From contig CALBZW010000008.1 in NCBI GenBank assembly GCA_937889535.1, positions 1 through 64,000 on the forward strand: a stretch of DNA of 64,000 bases, in the 5' to 3' direction. A program made the position numbers and the translations under genes. Source of the stretch: an uncultured Candidatus Saccharibacteria bacterium (lineage in GTDB: Bacteria; Patescibacteriota; Saccharimonadia; Saccharimonadales; Saccharimonadaceae). The notes beneath the pieces are model-generated. The model was given only the letters and a program-made list of their open reading frames with translations, did not search any database and had not been told where the DNA came from. Below are positions 43,993-51,739 of the stretch, piece by piece (the stretch's first letter is position 1; each line of letters opens with the position of its first letter).

Positions 43993-44206
43993 TCAGCGGA
44001 GAGGGAAGGCGTTGTAGCGATTGCCGTTACCTGATGAGTCGACGTTAGTAGAATAGAAGGTGAGGCGGTAGGCGTAGCTAGGATTACCGCTAGCTGTGCG
44101 CGACCAGACCCAGCCGCCGTCGCCGACGTTGTTGGTCTCGCCACTATTAGTATTGGCATACCCACTACGGACAAAAGCCAATGGTAACTGTACTATGGTG
44201 GTGGCG
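43993..44206 (-). pseudogene. FISUMP C-terminal cassette 13 (class I ends, premature stop)
   Basis: LAFVRSGY, GDGGWVWSRTA, YAYRLTF, TNVDSS, then NAFPLR followed by TGA where the conserved Cys codon (TGC) should be. It is the only cassette whose frame stops before LRC is complete. The flank lacks GGCGCC. Shares the GGWVWSRTA block with cassette 4. Confidence 0.75.
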
Positions 44207-44244
44207 GGGGATGTGGTAAAATGAGATTAAAGATTGGAGGTTTG

Positions 44245-44649
44245 ATGAAGATTTGTATTTGTTGTAGTTTGAGTTTCACGGACGAAGTGATGGAGATTGC
44301 GAAAAAGTTGGAGGGGATGGGGCATGAGGTTCTGTTGCCGGATGGAGTGAAGCGTCGTTTGATTAAGCAAGAAGATTTTGATCCGGTGGCGGCGAAGTTT
44401 GAGACCGATACGATTCATGAGCACCCAGCGAAGATAAAGGCGGCGGATGCGGTATTGATGTGTAACTATGAGAAGAATGGGATTTCGGGGTATATTGGGG
44501 CGAACAGTTTTTGCGAGTTGTATATGGCGCGATATTTTGATAAGCCGGTGTTTGCACTTAACCCGCTACCGGAGCAGCCGTATTTTCATGATGAGATAAT
44601 GGCGTTTGAGATTACGGTGATTGATGGAGATTTGGGGAAGATAAAATGA
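44245..44649 (+). CDS. Nucleoside 2-deoxyribosyltransferase-like protein
   Basis: 134 residues. MKICICCSLSFTDEV, AADAVLMCNYEKNGISGYIGANSFCELYMARYFDKPVFAL shows the NDT/SLOG fold in which a Glu acts as nucleophile (SFCELYMA). Family members swap bases on deoxynucleosides or hydrolyse nucleotides. GGAGG 4 nt before ATG 44245 selects this start. Its last bases overlap the xer start (ATGA). The N-terminal domain of 56870-58531 is related. Confidence 0.75.
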   Translation: MKICICCSLSFTDEVMEIAKKLEGMGHEVLLPDGVKRRLIKQEDFDPVAAKFETDTIHEHPAKIKAADAVLMCNYEKNGISGYIGANSFCELYMARYFDKPVFALNPLPEQPYFHDEIMAFEITVIDGDLGKIK

Positions 44650-45608
44650 ACGGAGAGTTAGAGGAAGGACCGAAAGTTCAGGAGCTGATTCAGGATTTTA
44701 TTGAAAGTTTGGAGGTTGAGAAAGGGCGGTCGAAGAAGACAGCGGAGAACTATAAGCGATATCTGTGGCGTTTTTTGGAAATAGCGGGGGAGATTTCCGG
44801 GAAGGATTATGATTTGGCTCCAGAAGATATCACGCAGGAGCTGCTGAGGAAGTTTCGGCTGAAATTGAACCGGTTGGAGGATGAACGTGGTGAGGGGTTG
44901 CAGGCGATTACGCAGGCGTATCATCTAGTGGCGTTGAGGGGGTTTTTGAAATATTTGGCACAGCGAGGAATTAAGTCGTTGGAGCCGTCGTTGGTGGAGT
45001 TGCCGCATGTGACGCGGAAGCAGGTGACGTTTTTGCAGTATGATGAAATTGAGAGATTGCTGGCGGAGATTGATACGGAAACGGAGACGGGGTTGCGCGA
45101 CCGGGCGATTATTGAGTTACTGTTTTCTGGAGGGTTGCGTGTGTCGGAACTCACAAAATTGAATCGAGACTCGATAAATTTGTCGCGCCGGGAGTTTATC
45201 GTACGAGGGAAGGGAAATAAGGATCGACCGATTTTTATTTCCGAAGCGGCGGCAGATTGGGTGGAACAATATTTGGAGAAGCGAACGGATACGCTCGCGC
45301 CACTGTTTTTGAATAATAGCCGGAATTTGCAGGTGGTGGATACGAGTGGGGATTATCGGAGATTGACGCCGCGGTCGGTGGAGCGGATTGTGCAGAAATA
45401 TGCAAAGCTCGCTGGAATTACGAAGCATGTATCGCCGCACACTTTACGGCATAGTTTTGCGACGGATTTGTTAATGAATGGGGCGGACCTTCGGTCGGTA
45501 CAGGCGATGTTGGGGCATTCGGATATTTCGACGACGCAAATTTATACGCACGTGACGGATCCGCATCTTAAAGAAGTACACGAGAAGTTCCATACGGAAA
45601 CTGAATAA
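44646..45608 (+). CDS. Tyrosine recombinase XerC/XerD-like
   Basis: 320 residues. SAM-like N-terminal domain (about 10-115) and catalytic domain with SGGLRVSELTKL (Arg), RGKGNKDRPIF (Lys), SPHTLRHSFATDLL (HxxR), GHSDISTTQIYTHV (His and Tyr). Resolves chromosome dimers with FtsK. As the only site-specific recombinase in the window, it is also a candidate partner for the palindromes, although they are much larger than a dif site. Overlaps the NDT-like gene. Confidence 0.94.
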   Translation: MNGELEEGPKVQELIQDFIESLEVEKGRSKKTAENYKRYLWRFLEIAGEISGKDYDLAPEDITQELLRKFRLKLNRLEDERGEGLQAITQAYHLVALRGFLKYLAQRGIKSLEPSLVELPHVTRKQVTFLQYDEIERLLAEIDTETETGLRDRAIIELLFSGGLRVSELTKLNRDSINLSRREFIVRGKGNKDRPIFISEAAADWVEQYLEKRTDTLAPLFLNNSRNLQVVDTSGDYRRLTPRSVERIVQKYAKLAGITKHVSPHTLRHSFATDLLMNGADLRSVQAMLGHSDISTTQIYTHVTDPHLKEVHEKFHTETE

Positions 45609-45642
45609 ATGTGTTATAATAAGAAAAAGTAAAGGAGTTTGT

Positions 45643-46158
45643 ATGGGCAAAGAGAAAGATTTGGTCGAGCGGAGCTTGGTAGTTTTGAAGCCGGACTCGG
45701 TGCAGCGTGGGATTGTAGGGGAGATTATCACGCGGTTTGAGCGAGTTGGCTTGAAGATTGTCGGTATGAAGATGGTGATGCCGGATGAAGATCAGTATCG
45801 GGCGCACTATGAGGATATCGGGCAGATGATTACGCGGCGGGGCGAGCAGGCGTTTCGTTATAATTTGAGCTATATGATGACGGGTCCAGTGATTGCGATT
45901 GTGCTTGAGGGGGTCGAGGCGGTGCCACTCGTACGGAAGATTGTTGGTCCGACAGAGCCGAAATCGGCAGAAATGGGTACGATTCGCGGTGATTACTCGC
46001 ACATGAGCTTTGGTTATTCGGATGCGAAGGGGATGGGTGTGCCGAATTTGGTGCACGCAAGTGGTAGCAAGGAAGAAGCAAAGAAAGAGATTAAGCTCTG
46101 GTTTAAGGATGGCGAACTGTACGATTACTCGGATTTGAACGAGAAGTATACGCGGTAA
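45643..46158 (+). CDS. ndk: Nucleoside diphosphate kinase
   Basis: 171 residues; balances NTP and dNTP pools. ERSLVVLKPDSVQRGIVGEII opens the fold, and NLVHASGS carries the active-site His. Longer than the usual ~140 because of an internal stretch around RAHYEDIGQMITRRGEQAF. AAAGGAG 7 nt before the ATG and TATAAT at about 45613. Confidence 0.96.
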   Translation: MGKEKDLVERSLVVLKPDSVQRGIVGEIITRFERVGLKIVGMKMVMPDEDQYRAHYEDIGQMITRRGEQAFRYNLSYMMTGPVIAIVLEGVEAVPLVRKIVGPTEPKSAEMGTIRGDYSHMSFGYSDAKGMGVPNLVHASGSKEEAKKEIKLWFKDGELYDYSDLNEKYTR

Positions 46159-46175
46159 TAGAGTCCAGTAGAGCA

Positions 46176-46206
46176 GCACGTTCGTGGGGGTCGGGCGTGC
46201 TTTTTT
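46176..46206 (+). terminator. Terminator of ndk
   Basis: GCACG...CGTGC followed by TTTTTT. Confidence 0.8.
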
Positions 46207-46238
46207 GTAGTGTGTTGTGAATGAAATGTAGTTTTGAA

Positions 46239-46610
46239 TGAACTTGTGCTTGTTAAAATTTTTTGATTTATGGTAGGCTCGCTACAGAGCAATGGGCGGC
46301 TTGTCATTTTGTGGGGTAGGGCGGCAATTAACAAGTGGAGTGTGGAGGATTGGGCTCTCTTGAGAGGATGTTCGTTTGACTATGAACATTAAAAACAAAA
46401 AGGAGTATGGCGTATGCTTAAACTGATTCTAGATTTGCTGGACAAACTGCGTGACCGTTCGCGGTCAAAGGCGGAGACGGAAGTCAATGTCGAAGTTCAA
46501 CAAAAAATTACCGTCGTTACGATTAATATCGATAACAGACGGTAATCAACCTCTGTAACTTAATTGTACCTCACGAAAACGGTTATGACAAGTATAAAAT
46601 CCATTGCTCT
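46239..46610 (+). repeat. Small-ORF element B5
   Basis: Promoter-like motif (46239-46280), GAGCAATGGG (46277-46286), CTCTCTTGAGAG hairpin, small ORF, stop-containing hairpin, and CCATTGCTC (46601-46609), complementary to the first box. The stretch ATGAACATTAAAAA...AAGGAG before the ORF is also found before the secreted protein at 62370. It leads straight into cassette 14. Confidence 0.7.
46414..46545 (+). CDS. Small amphipathic peptide of element B5 (43 aa)
   Basis: Starts MLKLILDLLDKL and ends KITVVTINIDNRR; AAGGAG 9 nt upstream. An amphipathic helix, a charged middle and a beta-prone end. The stop is in the hairpin TTACCGTC...GACGGTAA. Longest of the five. Confidence 0.5.
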   Translation: MLKLILDLLDKLRDRSRSKAETEVNVEVQQKITVVTINIDNRR

Positions 46611-46613
46611 ATT

Positions 46614-46823
46614 GTGGCTTTTGTCCGTAGCGGGATATTGCTCTATGTGAATGGCTTGTTTGGTGGAGGTGATGAAGGTAGTATTTGGTCACGTACAGCG
46701 CATTCGACTAATGTGGCTTATCGTTTGCTATTTAGTTCCACGGATGTTTTTTCATCCTATCCATATGACATTGGTCGCCATTGCGGTTTCCCCCTCCGCT
46801 GCCTCTATCCAGGTAGTGCCTAA
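46614..46823 (+). pseudogene. FISUMP C-terminal cassette 14 (class II ends)
   Basis: Begins GTGGCTTTTGTC (Val for the usual Leu): VAFVRSGI, DEGSIWSRTA, VAYRLLF, TDVFSS, HCGFPLRCLYPGSA and the class II tail. An extra Cys precedes GFPLRC. The element B5 end touches its first codon. Confidence 0.75.
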
Positions 46824-46897
46824 TGGAGGAAAAGGAAGAGGTTGGGTTCGATGAGCCAGATATGAAAGACGTTTTTTGCGTGAGTTCGGGGGCGAAA

Positions 46898-46969
46898 CAG
46901 AAGTTTGCTTACACAAACTTCTGCGATAGGGCGTCGGTTCAAAATATCTAAAACGGTGTTTTAGATATT
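46898..46969. repeat. Two adjacent perfect hairpins
   Basis: CAGAAGTTTG-CTTACA-CAAACTTCTG (46898-46923) and AATATCTAAAAC-GGT-GTTTTAGATATT (46943-46969). A similar pair with the same TTACA loop lies beside tRNA-Ser (63836-63888). Confidence 0.8.
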
Positions 46970-46988
46970 GCTCACCTCCTACTATTAT

Positions 46989-47005
46989 TGGTGACCCGGG
47001 TGCGA
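46989..47005. repeat. Duplicate of tRNA-Arg 3' end (att-like)
   Basis: TGGTGACCCGGGTGCGA repeats exactly the 3' end of the tRNA gene at 47120-47136, 131 bp away. Such copies mark integration at tRNA genes. Confidence 0.6.
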
Positions 47006-47007
47006 AA

Positions 47008-47030
47008 CTTCGTTGCTACGCTCCTCAGCG
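47008..47030. repeat. Short repeat shared with 63779-63802
   Basis: CTTCGT, T/C, GCT then ACGCTCCTCAGCG occurs at both sites, each near a tRNA gene and its hairpin pair. The surrounding sequence (GCTGCGCTACGC...) is a low-complexity, repeat-like filler. Confidence 0.6.
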
Positions 47031-47084
47031 CTGCGCTACGCACGCACTTGCCTGACGGCAAGGCGTTCGACTGGTTGTAGATAT

Positions 47085-47118
47085 AAGAATACCCCAAGCA
47101 GATGCTTAGGGTATTCTT
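47085..47118 (-). terminator. Terminator of tRNA-Arg
   Basis: AAGAATACCC pairs with GGGTATTCTT around an inner AGCA/TGCT stem, 1 nt past the tRNA 3' end on the minus strand. Confidence 0.7.
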
Positions 47119-47119
47119 A

Positions 47120-47195
47120 TGGTGACCCGGGTGCGAGTCGAACGCACAACCTCTTCCTTAGGACGGAATTGCTCTATCCATTGAGCTACCAGGCC
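47120..47195 (-). tRNA. tRNA-Arg (CCU anticodon)
   Basis: 76 nt with encoded CCA. Acceptor GGCCTGG/CCGGGTC, D-arm GCTC...GAGC, anticodon loop GTCCTAA, T-arm GTGCG-TTCGACT-CGCAC. CCU reads AGG. The acceptor has two G-U pairs. Confidence 0.95.
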
Positions 47196-47250
47196 GTTTC
47201 TTATATGGCCTGAGTATATTATAGCATAATGTGTTATAATTGAGATAGAT

Positions 47251-47733
47251 ATGAGTGAAGCATTTCCGGGGCAGCGCAAGGGGGAAGAGGTTGAGCTGAT
47301 TTTTCGGAGACATATGATGACGGCGTGGCGGGGATTGGTTTGGTTGGTGTTTTGGGGAGTAGTGGGGATAATTCCAATGTTGCTATGGCGAGATAATCAA
47401 GATATGTTTTATGTTTGGTTGGGGTGTCTTGGCGTGGGGGTGATAGGGCTGTTGTATGTTTATATGTTATGGCACTTTTCGTATTACTTAGTAACAAATC
47501 AACGTGTGCGCCAGGTGCGGCAAAAGGGGCTATTCCGAAAGACGGTGGTGGATTTGGGATTGGACAAGATTCAGAGTATTAGTTACGAAGTACCGGGGAT
47601 TTTGGGTGGAATGTTCGGCTACGGGACATTACTCTTACAGACGCAAGTGGGGAACATGCGGATTAGTATGGTGCGAAAACCGGAAAAGATTTATAATGTA
47701 TTACAAGATTTAGTGGAAAAGGTGGCAAGATGA
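47251..47733 (+). CDS. PH-domain membrane protein (YdbT/bPH2-like)
   Basis: 160 residues. Two membrane helices (about 25-45 and 52-75), then a bPH2 domain: YYLVTNQRVRQVRQKGLFRKTVVDLGLDKIQSI and GYGTLLLQT. Role unclear; the family is often linked to envelope stress. TATAAT at 47232-47237, 13 nt before ATG. Overlaps the next gene by 4 nt (ATGA). Confidence 0.8.
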   Translation: MSEAFPGQRKGEEVELIFRRHMMTAWRGLVWLVFWGVVGIIPMLLWRDNQDMFYVWLGCLGVGVIGLLYVYMLWHFSYYLVTNQRVRQVRQKGLFRKTVVDLGLDKIQSISYEVPGILGGMFGYGTLLLQTQVGNMRISMVRKPEKIYNVLQDLVEKVAR

Positions 47734-48764
47734 GTTTGTTGAAGGAAAAACCGCGAACGGAGCGGGAGAAGGTTGAACAGCGGCGAGAAGAGGTCTTGGC
47801 GCAGGGTCGGAAGTTTAAATATCCGATGCAGTATGCGAAACATAAGCTAATGGTTAATACTGTGCTAGTAGCGATTGCGGCGATTGTGGTAATGATTGTC
47901 GTGGGATGGGCGATGCTGTATAAGATACAAGATACGGGGGATATGTTGTATCGGGTGACACAGGTGATACCAGTGCCAGTGGCGAAGGTGGCGGGTGAGC
48001 AAGTGCGGTATAGTGATTATTTGATGATTTATCGGAGTAACTTATTGACGACTGAACAGCAAGGCGGGCAGCTAGGGGGTGAAGAAGACGATAATATAGT
48101 GCGCGAACGATGTAAAGAGGCGGCATTGAGGTCGGCAATAGAATATGCTTATGCGATGAAACTAGGAAAAGAAATGGGGATTGAGGTTTCGAACGAGGAG
48201 ATTGATGAGGCGTTTGATGAGCATCGGAATGTTGGCGGGGTTGAGCGAAGCGAAGAAAGCTTTTTGAAGATTGTGCGAGATAATTTCGGGATGAACCGGA
48301 CGGAATATCGACGGATGCTATATTTGACTTTAATGAAGGCGAAAGTGACGCAGGCGGTAGATGATGACGCGCGAGAGATGGCGGAAAAGGTGGAGAAACT
48401 GATTCAGGAAAAAGGTGGAGATATGCTGGCGGTGATTGAGGGGCTGGGCGATGCGGTTGAATATCAGGAGACGGGGCAGTTGGTGGATAATTTGAATGTG
48501 GATGGCGGCCGTTCGGAGATGGCGGCGAAGTTGGATGTTGGGCAAGTGAGTGAGAGGTTCTTGTCGACGAATGGCGATGGGTATTATTATGTGAAGCTGG
48601 TTGAGAAGACGGATACGCAGGTCAGTCATGCATCGATTAAGATTCGGTTTACGAAGTTTAGCGAGATGGTAGAGGAACTATACCAAGATGGGGAAGTGGA
48701 GGAGTATATCACGGTGGGGTTAGATGAGGTGTTGCCACAGGGTGAGGTAGACGCGGGGGAATAA
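47730..48764 (+). CDS. SurA/PrsA-like membrane-anchored chaperone
   Basis: 344 residues: a basic cytoplasmic start, one helix (about 43-66), then an exterior SurA_N-type helical domain (KVAGEQVRYSDYLMIYRSN, EYAYAMKLGKEMGIEVSNEEIDEAF) and a C-terminal region resembling a degenerate parvulin fold (SERFLSTNGDGYYYVKLVEK). Probably assists folding of exported proteins, such as the pilins and surface proteins here. Catalytic parvulin residues are not clear. Confidence 0.75.
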   Translation: MSLLKEKPRTEREKVEQRREEVLAQGRKFKYPMQYAKHKLMVNTVLVAIAAIVVMIVVGWAMLYKIQDTGDMLYRVTQVIPVPVAKVAGEQVRYSDYLMIYRSNLLTTEQQGGQLGGEEDDNIVRERCKEAALRSAIEYAYAMKLGKEMGIEVSNEEIDEAFDEHRNVGGVERSEESFLKIVRDNFGMNRTEYRRMLYLTLMKAKVTQAVDDDAREMAEKVEKLIQEKGGDMLAVIEGLGDAVEYQETGQLVDNLNVDGGRSEMAAKLDVGQVSERFLSTNGDGYYYVKLVEKTDTQVSHASIKIRFTKFSEMVEELYQDGEVEEYITVGLDEVLPQGEVDAGE

Positions 48765-48786
48765 GTGTAGTATAATGGGGGTGTTA

Positions 48787-48861
48787 GCGGGTGTCGTATA
48801 ACGGCTATTATGTATCCTTCCCAAGGATGAGACGAGAGTTCGACTCTCTCCACCCGCACCA
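48787..48861 (+). tRNA. tRNA-Gly (CCC anticodon)
   Basis: 75 nt with encoded CCA. Acceptor GCGGGTG/CACCCGC, anticodon loop TTCCCAA (CCC, reads GGG), T-arm GAGAG-TTCGACT-CTCTC. TATAAT at about 48770. Confidence 0.95.
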
Positions 48862-48862
48862 T

Positions 48863-48899
48863 AGAAAATAAACTAGACAATTTGTCTAGTTTATTTTCT
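48863..48899 (+). terminator. Terminator of tRNA-Gly
   Basis: AGAAAATAAACTAGACAA is almost perfectly complementary to the following 19 bases; the descending arm supplies TTTATTTTCT. Confidence 0.85.
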
Positions 48900-48944
48900 C
48901 TCCGTTTTACTTAGTCTTATAAAGATCGGCACCGAACCGGCAGC

Positions 48945-49133
48945 TTAGAGGCAGCGGAGGGAGAAACCATCGCGACGTTCGTTGTTGTTTGACGGGTTGA
49001 CATTGCTGGGGTTGAAGGCTAGATCATAGGCGTTAGTAGTGGATTTAGAAGTACGAGACCAGTAGTAGCCGTTCTGGCCGACGTTGTTCATGGCTCCGCC
49101 ATCAATATTTGCCCACCCGCTACGGACAAAAGC
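48945..49133 (-). pseudogene. FISUMP C-terminal cassette 15 (short ends, Asn-rich, no start)
   Basis: AFVRSGW, MNNVGQNGYYWSRTS, NAYDLAFN, SNVNPSNNN, RRDGFSLRCL and TAA. No start codon: the first codon is GCT, preceded by unrelated sequence. It lacks both class I and class II flanks, as cassette 10 does. Variable codons are mainly AAC, the form expected for a retroelement template. Confidence 0.75.
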
Positions 49134-49411
49134 CAGAAAAATGTAAGACGCGAGGCAGAGAAGTTACTATTTTTGATAAAAGCCATGGCAAATATCAATA
49201 TATAAACCTTTCGGATTCACCCGAGGAATAGAGAAAGGGTAACTTCACGATCTTTAGATGAGAGCGGGGATGGCTGGAGCTTGACCTCAGGTGCCACCGG
49301 TAACTCCCATGGAGAAATTCCACTAACTTATTATAGCATGCATGCTACCTAGACAAAATGAGGGATTTTTGGTATAATTATGGTAATGATGTACTGTTTT
49401 TGAGTACAAAA
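49134..49411. other. Gene-free stretch before C39 gene
   Basis: About 280 bp without an ORF. CCATGGCTTTTATC (minus strand, about 49174) resembles a decayed cassette start (CCATTGGCTTTTGTC), and GGTGCCACCGG near 49290 resembles the class I flank. Probably eroded cassette sequence. The C39 gene's TATAAT is at 49373-49378. Confidence 0.35.
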
Positions 49412-50896
49412 ATGGGAGATGAAGAAAAAGTGACAAAGAAAAAACCGGTAGTGGAGAAGAACGCGTTAAAAGTGACGGCGAAGAAAGGTGGCGCGAAAAA
49501 GACGGCAGTGGAGAAAACTGTAGTGAAGAAGCCTGCTCCGAAGAAAGTGGCGAAACCGAAAAAGTTGACGAAGAAGGCTCTAAAGCTGTTAGAGGAACGC
49601 AAGAGGCAACGGCGTTACCGGGTGCGTGTAGTGTTGATTGTAGTGCTGGGATTTTTGTTGGTCTTGGGTGGGGCGATGTGGTCAGAAGTAGTGCGGGCGG
49701 ATGAATATCAGTTGCAACAGGAAACGCATGTGACGAGAGTAGCGGAGAATTTGGCGAAGTATTACGAAGATTATGAGAAGGAAGTGCCGAAACTAGAGTT
49801 TGAAGTTGAGGGGTTGGAGGCGATTGAGACAGAGAATGGCTATGTGCGAGCGAAAAAGTATAGCAAGCAGAAGCAGGAGGCGGAAGAGAGAATTGCGCGC
49901 CTGAGGAAGTTTGCGGAAGTGCGGAAGCAAGTGGAAGAATTTTTCCAGGATGGGATTTTGAAGTCGGATACGGATGCAGAGGCGATTACGGCGATGCAGG
50001 AAACGTTTGGTGAAATGAGGGAGAGTTATCAGAAAGCGTTACAAGGGCGGATTAGTGCGATAAAAGGACAGTATCAGGCGATGGTTGACATCGTAGCGGC
50101 GGTGCCGGGGATGTTTACGGATGGGGGGATGGAAACGGTGCGAGATGATCTTTCGCGTGAGCAATATGATGAGATTAAGGCGAGAGTTGACAGTCTACCG
50201 CAGCGGGATGTAGCGGAGAGGTACGCGGAGGTTTTGAAAAAAGTGGAGGAAGCACTGGCGGAGCGGGAGCGGATTGCAGAAGAGGCGCGACGTAAGGCAG
50301 AGGAAGAATATCGCCAGCGACAGGCAGCGATTGCGGCGGCATGGCATACGCTTAGCGTGCCATATTGGAGTCAGAATGGCGAAGGGGTGAAAAATGGTTG
50401 TGAGGCGGCATCGCTTTTAATGGGGTTGCAGCACAAGGGATATCTTGGTGGAATGAACCTTAGGACGTATGCGGAGATGATGCCGAAGAGTGATGATCCG
50501 TTTTCGGGGTTTCGAGGAGATATATTCGCGTCGGCGGGAAGCGATGCGCCGTTTTGGATAGCTCCGGGGCCGCTGGCGGCGTTTGGTCGAAGTAGTTCAG
50601 GGGCGAATGTAGTGGATATTACTGGAGCGAGTCTGGATGCACTGGATGCGGAAGTGGCAGCGGGGAATCCGGTAGTGATTTATTTGACGTTGAGCTATGT
50701 GGCGCCGAGTGCGTGGCGGTATGGAGCGCCGGCGAATCTGCATGTGATGCTACTCACGGGGTATAATAGTATGACGGGGGTGCAAAGGGTGACGGATCCG
50801 TTGACGCTGAACGGGCGCCGGTATTATGATTTGCCGCGAGCACAGGTTGAGTCGATATTTAATAGTACGGGGAATAGGGCGGTAGTAATAAGATAA
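49412..50896 (+). CDS. Membrane-anchored C39-like cysteine peptidase
   Basis: 494 residues. Lys/Ala/Pro-rich cytoplasmic tail, one helix (about 70-90), a long coiled coil (about 100-320) and a C-terminal peptidase_C39_2 domain: LSVPYWSQNGEGVKNGCEAASLLMGL with the nucleophile Cys, and NLHVMLLTGYN with the His. The enzyme would face outwards and could cut peptides or cell-wall cross-links; family members are not limited to bacteriocin leader removal. ATG 49412 is the first in-frame ATG after the -10 box. Confidence 0.85.
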   Translation: MGDEEKVTKKKPVVEKNALKVTAKKGGAKKTAVEKTVVKKPAPKKVAKPKKLTKKALKLLEERKRQRRYRVRVVLIVVLGFLLVLGGAMWSEVVRADEYQLQQETHVTRVAENLAKYYEDYEKEVPKLEFEVEGLEAIETENGYVRAKKYSKQKQEAEERIARLRKFAEVRKQVEEFFQDGILKSDTDAEAITAMQETFGEMRESYQKALQGRISAIKGQYQAMVDIVAAVPGMFTDGGMETVRDDLSREQYDEIKARVDSLPQRDVAERYAEVLKKVEEALAERERIAEEARRKAEEEYRQRQAAIAAAWHTLSVPYWSQNGEGVKNGCEAASLLMGLQHKGYLGGMNLRTYAEMMPKSDDPFSGFRGDIFASAGSDAPFWIAPGPLAAFGRSSSGANVVDITGASLDALDAEVAAGNPVVIYLTLSYVAPSAWRYGAPANLHVMLLTGYNSMTGVQRVTDPLTLNGRRYYDLPRAQVESIFNSTGNRAVVIR

Positions 50897-51025
50897 ATTT
50901 GGGTTAAAATCGGTTATTTTCGTTTTTCGGCTTCTCGCTCGCCCTAAGGCGCGCTTCAAACCCTCAAATTCGAAAATTCCTCGATTTTATCACCAAATTT
51001 TAGCGTGATATGATATAATGAAATC

Positions 51026-51739
51026 ATGATTACGCTTAGTGGGGTGAATAAGTCTTATGGCAAAAAGCAGGTATTATTTGATGTAAACCTAGAAATTCCG
51101 ACTGGTAGTTTTACAATGTTGCGAGGTGTGAGTGGGTCGGGGAAGTCGACGCTGATGAGTATCATTGGCGGGATTGAGACGGCGACGAGCGGGGCGGTGG
51201 TGATAGACGGGCAGGATGCCGGGAAGTTGAAGGGCAAGGCGCGGACGGAGTTTTATCGACATAAGGTGGGGTTTGTTTTTCAGGGATTTTATTTGCAGCC
51301 GCAGCTTAGTATTGGCGAGAATATTGCGCTAATGGGGATGTTTGCGGGAATGGCGAAACTAAAGCGAGAAGCACGTGCGAAGGAATTGGCGGAGAAGTTG
51401 GGGATTACGGAAGTACTAATGCAGAAGCCGGCGGAAGTGTCGGGCGGACAGGCAGAAAGGGCGTGTATTGCGCGGGCGATGTTCATGAACCCGGAGATAA
51501 TTCTCGCAGATGAGCCGACGAATAACCTCGACCCAGAGAACGCGCGGAATGTGATAGAGATGTTGAAACGGATTCAGGTAGAGATGGGGGCGACGATGAT
51601 CGTGGCGAGTCATGATGCACTGGTTGAGAAGTATGCGACGCAGATAGTAGAAGTGCGAGAGGGGAGAGTGGGGGTTGTAGGTGCGAATAGAGATGAGAAT
51701 GAAGCGGTGAGGATGGACGATGGGGCTACGACTGTCTGA
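51026..51739 (+). CDS. ABC transporter ATPase, MacB/LolD type
   Basis: 237 residues. GVSGSGKST (Walker A), SGGQAERACIARAM (signature) and IILADEPTNNLD (Walker B). First gene of a three-gene unit with two FtsX/MacB-type permeases, an arrangement used for lipoprotein or peptide export, or for force transfer to cell-wall enzymes. TATAAT at about 51014-51019, leaderless. Its end overlaps the next gene. Confidence 0.93.
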   Translation: MITLSGVNKSYGKKQVLFDVNLEIPTGSFTMLRGVSGSGKSTLMSIIGGIETATSGAVVIDGQDAGKLKGKARTEFYRHKVGFVFQGFYLQPQLSIGENIALMGMFAGMAKLKREARAKELAEKLGITEVLMQKPAEVSGGQAERACIARAMFMNPEIILADEPTNNLDPENARNVIEMLKRIQVEMGATMIVASHDALVEKYATQIVEVREGRVGVVGANRDENEAVRMDDGATTV

